Positions 3,969-5,023 of a DNA stretch of 5,023 bases are shown here, piece after piece; positions within the stretch are counted from its first letter, which is position 1; every line of letters starts with the position of its first letter. Position numbers and translations under genes: made by a program. The stretch covers positions 1 to 5,023 of the forward strand of contig JAEYFO010000120.1 in assembly GCA_023402915.1 (NCBI GenBank), read 5' to 3'. Source of the stretch: Bacillota bacterium (GTDB taxonomy: Bacteria; Bacillota; Clostridia; Christensenellales; CALWSW01). The notes beneath the pieces were generated by a model. The model searched no databases, had not been told where the DNA came from, and saw nothing but the letters and a program-made list of their open reading frames with translations.

Positions 3969-5023
3969 TTAGCAATACTTGTGCTGATACTGATAGATCT
4001 TCGGGAAGGCTTCGCGGGCCAGACCGTAGTAGCAGGACTGGAACACGGCGAACACGTCGTTGTACTGCGCGACCTTCTTGGGATCGGGCTCGTAGCGCTT
4101 GAGCATATGCACCATGTTCTCGGAGGCTTCCGCCAGATCCTTGAACACGCCGGCGCCCACAGCGCCGATCATGGCAGCGCCCAGCGCCGTCGCTTCGGGG
4201 GCGTCCACCGTTTCCACGGCGCAGCCGTAGATGTTGGCCTGGATGTCGTTCCACAGCTCGGAACGGGCAGCGCCGCCGGTGACGCGCAGGGTCTTGAAAT
4301 CGGAGAAGCCGGCCGCCTTGAGGGCGTCGAGCATTTCGCGCATTTCAAAGCAGATGCCTTCCATCGCTGCGCGCAGCAGCTCCGCCTTGGTGGTGCCCAG
4401 CGTCATGCCGATGAAGCCGCCGCGGGCGTTGTCGTCATAATGCGGGCAGGCAGCTCCGGCCAGCCAGGGCAGGAAGATCGTGCCCTTCGCGCCGACGGGA
4501 GACTTCGCGGCAGTGGCGCTCATGATGTCGTACACGTCGATGCCGGAGATGTCCGCCGTCGTCATTTCATACTGGGAAATGGCGTTGCGCAGCCAGCGGA
4601 AGGAAGAAGCGGCCGCAGAGGCATGGCCTTCCATCGTGTAACCGCCCGCCGGGTGACCCAGCACGTGGCAGGAGCAGTTGGGGTCGCGAACGGGGGTCTT
4701 GGAATAGCCGATGCAAAGGCCCGCGGTGCCCAGGCACACAGAGCCCAGACCGGGCGCGCCGGAGTTGCCCACGCCCGCAGCGCCGCACTGCTGGTCGCCG
4801 GAGCCGACGAACAGCGGCGTGCCAGCCTTCAGGCCGGTCTTTTCCGCCACGGAAGCGGGAACGGCGCCGATGGGGGTGCCCGTCTTGGTGAAGCGGGGAT
4901 ACTTGTCCGGATCCACGCCGAACACGGCGCACAGCTCGGGATCGACCTGGAAGGTGTCGCCGTTGGTGACCAGCCACCAGTTGGCGTCGTCCTCGTCCTC
5001 GTACCAGTCGTCCGCGCCAAAGG
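3969..5023 (-). CDS. FGGY-family carbohydrate kinase, xylulokinase-like (5' end outside window)
   Basis: The visible 350 residues are roughly the last two thirds of an FGGY sugar kinase (usual length about 500). Such kinases phosphorylate a sugar or polyol with ATP in the cytoplasm before entry into the pentose phosphate pathway. Counting from the first complete codon at 5021, VDPELC (26-31) and TGLKAGTPLFVGSGDQQCGA (about 61-80) appear. The aspartate of GSGD (76) aligns with the catalytic base of E. coli XylB (Asp233). SVCLGTAG, FLPWLAGAACPH, AAMEGICFEM, VTGGAARSELWNDIQA and EATALGAAM follow in the normal family order through the ATPase-like C-terminal domain. The frame is open to the window edge; the GTG at 4925 is internal, not a start. 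Xylulokinase is the best guess, but L-xylulose, ribulose or polyol kinases of this superfamily are not excluded without the N-terminal substrate domain. It precedes the dehydrogenase in the same direction, 295 bases upstream. Confidence 0.85.
   Translation of the reverse strand, partial: FGADDWYEDEDDANWWLVTNGDTFQVDPELCAVFGVDPDKYPRFTKTGTPIGAVPASVAEKTGLKAGTPLFVGSGDQQCGAAGVGNSGAPGLGSVCLGTAGLCIGYSKTPVRDPNCSCHVLGHPAGGYTMEGHASAAASSFRWLRNAISQYEMTTADISGIDVYDIMSATAAKSPVGAKGTIFLPWLAGAACPHYDDNARGGFIGMTLGTTKAELLRAAMEGICFEMREMLDALKAAGFSDFKTLRVTGGAARSELWNDIQANIYGCAVETVDAPEATALGAAMIGAVGAGVFKDLAEASENMVHMLKRYEPDPKKVAQYNDVFAVFQSCYYGLAREAFPKIYQYQHKYC

Overview
The window looks like a chromosomal stretch from a GC-rich anaerobic Firmicute (Clostridia-like). 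This rests on three things: GC-rich genes separated by AT-rich, purine/pyrimidine-skewed spacers; strong AAGGAGG-type ribosome binding sites; and the protein families present (a two-gene ThrE-type exporter, an iron-dependent alcohol dehydrogenase, an FGGY sugar kinase and a stand-alone PPC/DUF296 protein). Genus cannot be told from the sequence. Every supportable gene lies on the minus strand, so transcription runs from the right edge (5023) to the left edge (1). All long plus-strand frames are antisense shadows.

In transcription order: (1) 5023-3969 is the C-terminal part (350 residues visible) of a xylulokinase-like FGGY kinase, cut by the window edge. (2) A 297-base spacer holds several hairpins, a T6 run and an AT-rich leader. 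(3) 3673-2514 is an iron-containing alcohol dehydrogenase with all catalytic landmarks but broken by an apparent one-base deletion at a G5 run (3255-3259, C5 on the coding strand), inside the PTTAGTGSE-type motif. (4) A 393-base spacer contains a tight series of stem-loops after the dehydrogenase, an extended -10 promoter, and three CAGYTG motifs spaced exactly 10 bp apart. (5) 2120-1698 encodes a 140-residue PPC/DUF296 protein followed by a convincing intrinsic terminator. (6) A spacer/leader of about 470 bases carries direct repeats, a candidate promoter, a palindrome and hairpins ending in a T7 run. (7) 1228-467 and 451-11 are a two-gene operon for a split ThrE-family exporter: a DUF1212 subunit, probably starting at TTG, then a DUF3815 subunit.

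Functionally the kinase and dehydrogenase plausibly belong to one sugar or polyol catabolic locus, by proximity and orientation only. The exporter pair is an independent unit, probably moving small amino acids or dicarboxylates out of the cell. The PPC gene appears monocistronic and its role is unknown. I see no mobile element, CRISPR array, tRNA or rRNA and no clear new multi-gene system. The items most worth a second look are the dehydrogenase frameshift, the helically phased CAGYTG array, and the structured leader of the exporter operon.
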